Shown in pieces: positions 5,061-5,983 of a DNA stretch of 5,983 nucleotides; positions within the stretch are counted from its first letter, which is position 1; the number at the start of each line of letters is the position of its first letter. This stretch comes from Deltaproteobacteria bacterium (GTDB taxonomy: Bacteria > Desulfobacterota > Binatia > Binatales > Binataceae). The stretch is from positions 1 through 5,983 of the forward strand of contig JAJZAG010000240.1 in the NCBI GenBank assembly GCA_021799555.1, given 5' to 3'. The notes beneath the pieces are model-generated. The model worked only from the letters and a program-made list of their open reading frames with translations, had not been told where the DNA came from and did no database searches. Made by a program: the position numbers and the translations under genes.

Positions 5061-5819
5061 TCAGCTTCGCAGCATCAAGCCGCCATCCGCGCGAATTCCG
5101 GCGCCGGTGACGTAGGCCGCGTCGTCGGAGGCGAGAAACAGGATCACCTTGGCCATGTCTTCGGGCTGTCCCAGGCGGCGCAGCGCGGTCTTCTTCTCCC
5201 ATACTTGGCGAATCTCTTCGCGGTCGAAGTTTGCGCGCGTCATCCCGGTATAAATCGGTCCGGGCATGAGGTAGTTGCAGCGAATCCCGTGCTTGCCGTA
5301 CTCGAGCGCGACGGTGCGCGTCAGCCCGGCCACTCCCGCTTTGGACGAACAATACGCCGCCAATCCGTAGTCGGTGACTTCCGCCATCACCGATGCGACG
5401 TTGACGATCGCGCCGCCACCCGCCTTGATCAACTCGGGAAGCGCGCGCTTGATCAGCATGAACTGGCCGCGGACGTTGACCCCATGCACGCGATCCCATT
5501 CGGCCAGCGACAGCTCTGCGACTAATGCGTTGGTACCGGTGCCCGCGTTGTTGACCACCGTCGTAAGCTTGCCGAATCGCTCGAGGGCAAGCTCGACGAG
5601 GCGCGCCGCCGTGTCTTCACGGCTGATATCGGCGGCCAGCGCGGCGGATTTCGCGCCCGTCCCCTCGAGCATCTTCTGGGTCTCGGCGCTTGCCTGCTCG
5701 GAAAGGTCGCTGTGTACGATGCTCGCGCCTTCCCGGGCGAGCAACAATGCGGTCGCGCGTCCGATTCCCGATCCCGCGCCAGTAACGATTGCCACTTTGC
5801 CCAACATTCTGTCAGCCAT
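5061..5819 (-). CDS. SDR-family NAD(P)-dependent oxidoreductase
   Basis: A classical short-chain dehydrogenase/reductase of 252 residues, normal for the family, acting in the cytoplasm on an alcohol or ketone that cannot be named from the sequence. The Rossmann fold is complete: T-G-A-G-S-G-I-G at 13-20 binds the cofactor, D38 (V-H-S-D-L) at the end of the second strand favours NAD(H) over NADP(H), A-D-I at 63-65 stabilises the adenine pocket and N-N-A-G is at 90-93. The catalytic set is N115, S143, Y156 and K160 (Y-C-S-S-K). P-G-P-I-Y-T at 186-191 and the end V-T-G-A-G-I-R-A-D-G-G (237-247) match the FabG-like C-terminus. ATG at 5819 has GGAG 7 nt upstream and a promoter-like pair further out. 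It stands alone between a convergent membrane-protein gene and a tRNA. FabG is possible, but the separation from any fatty acid gene makes a catabolic or redox SDR more likely. Confidence 0.93.
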   Translation of the reverse strand: MADRMLGKVAIVTGAGSGIGRATALLLAREGASIVHSDLSEQASAETQKMLEGTGAKSAALAADISREDTAARLVELALERFGKLTTVVNNAGTGTNALVAELSLAEWDRVHGVNVRGQFMLIKRALPELIKAGGGAIVNVASVMAEVTDYGLAAYCSSKAGVAGLTRTVALEYGKHGIRCNYLMPGPIYTGMTRANFDREEIRQVWEKKTALRRLGQPEDMAKVILFLASDDAAYVTGAGIRADGGLMLRS

Positions 5820-5826
5820 GAGATCA

Positions 5827-5830
5827 CTCC
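5827..5830 (-). promoter_or_regulatory. Ribosome binding site for the SDR gene
   Basis: GGAG on the minus strand is 7 nt before the ATG at 5819, fixing the start just ahead of the M-A-D-R-M N-terminus in preference to M5. Confidence 0.6.
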
Positions 5831-5872
5831 GTCATTCGGATGCGGTTGATTTTACGGAAGCGCCCCTCGAGA

Positions 5873-5902
5873 TTGATACGCGTGGGCGGCGGCGCTGGTC
5901 AA
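5873..5902 (-). promoter_or_regulatory. Possible sigma70-like promoter for the SDR gene
   Basis: Minus-strand TTGACC (5897-5902, five of six matches) and TATCAA (5873-5878, four of six) with an 18-bp spacer lie in the 96-bp gap between the tRNA 3' end and the dehydrogenase. This would give a leader of about 45-50 nt. The -10 match is weak, and read-through from the tRNA is the alternative. Confidence 0.35.
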
Positions 5903-5915
5903 ATTCGGAATGGTT

Positions 5916-5983
5916 TGGTGGCGGCGGTAGGAGTCGAACCTACGACACTGCGGATATGAGCCGCATGCTCTGACCAACTGAGC
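5916..5983 (-). tRNA. tRNA with CAU anticodon, probably elongator tRNA-Met (5' end cut by window edge)
   Basis: On the minus strand the cloverleaf can be traced from the D arm to the 3' end. The D stem is GCTC/GAGC (5980-5983 with 5967-5970) and holds a 9-nt loop. The anticodon stem is TGCGG/CCGCA (5961-5965 with 5949-5953), with loop CTCATAT and anticodon CAT at 5956-5958. The variable loop is 5 nt, the T stem GTAGG/CCTAC (5939-5943 with 5927-5931) holds the loop TTCGACT, and the acceptor 3' strand CGCCGCC is followed by A and an encoded CCA (5916-5918). The first nine nucleotides (5' acceptor strand plus positions 8-9) are beyond the window. The lack of three G-C pairs flanking the anticodon loop rules out initiator tRNA. 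An isoleucine tRNA with lysidine-modified CAU remains possible, since both classes share this anticodon and the 5' acceptor strand is missing. Confidence 0.93.

Noticed and set aside
5916..5983. The tRNA as an integration site for a mobile element.
   Set aside because: No integrase, direct repeat of the tRNA 3' end or other mobile gene is visible in the window.
1..5983. CRISPR arrays, insertion sequences or tandem repeats.
   Set aside because: No regularly spaced repeats, terminal inverted repeats or transposase fragments were seen; the GCGC-type short repeats reflect base composition.

Overview
This is a high-GC bacterial window rich in GCGC-type repeats, with compact gene packing, GTG starts next to ATG starts, and no phage, transposon or CRISPR content. 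The GldG-family plus DUF4340 pair, the cobalt-type nitrile hydratase and the base composition would fit a soil or marine proteobacterium-like lineage, such as a deltaproteobacterial or Binatota-type genome. That placement is an inference; no taxonomic marker gene is present.

Layout: (1) Positions 2-1593, + strand: the 3' part of a GldG-family ABC-transport auxiliary protein, overlapping by 4 bp a short membrane-anchored DUF4340 protein. This is the tail of an operon that probably begins upstream with an ABC ATPase and permease. (2) Positions 1611-3243, - strand: a nitrile hydratase operon in the order beta, alpha, accessory protein, with both junctions being 4-bp ATGA overlaps. The alpha subunit carries the C-T-L-C-S-C metal site typical of the cobalt type. 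(3) Positions 3319-4437, - strand: a stand-alone double-SIS protein related to the isomerase half of GlmS, 75 bp upstream of the hydratase genes and in the same direction. (4) Positions 4563-5024, + strand: a small four-helix membrane protein of unknown function, divergent from the SIS gene. (5) Positions 5061-5819, - strand: a classical short-chain dehydrogenase/reductase. (6) Positions 5916-5983, - strand: a CAU-anticodon tRNA cut by the window edge.

How they work together: the three hydratase genes form one functional unit that makes a nitrile-to-amide enzyme and its maturation protein. The accessory protein and the N-terminal third of the beta subunit are visibly paralogous. No amidase, aldoxime dehydratase or cobalt transporter lies in the window, so the upstream and downstream steps must be encoded elsewhere. 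The SIS gene may share the transcript, but a possible promoter in the 75-bp gap argues that the hydratase genes can also be expressed alone. I see no strong evidence of a completely new system. The points most worth a second look are the SIS/nitrile hydratase neighbourhood, the altered sugar-phosphate loop of the SIS protein, the paralogous accessory protein, the hairpin in the divergent promoter region and the unidentified membrane protein.
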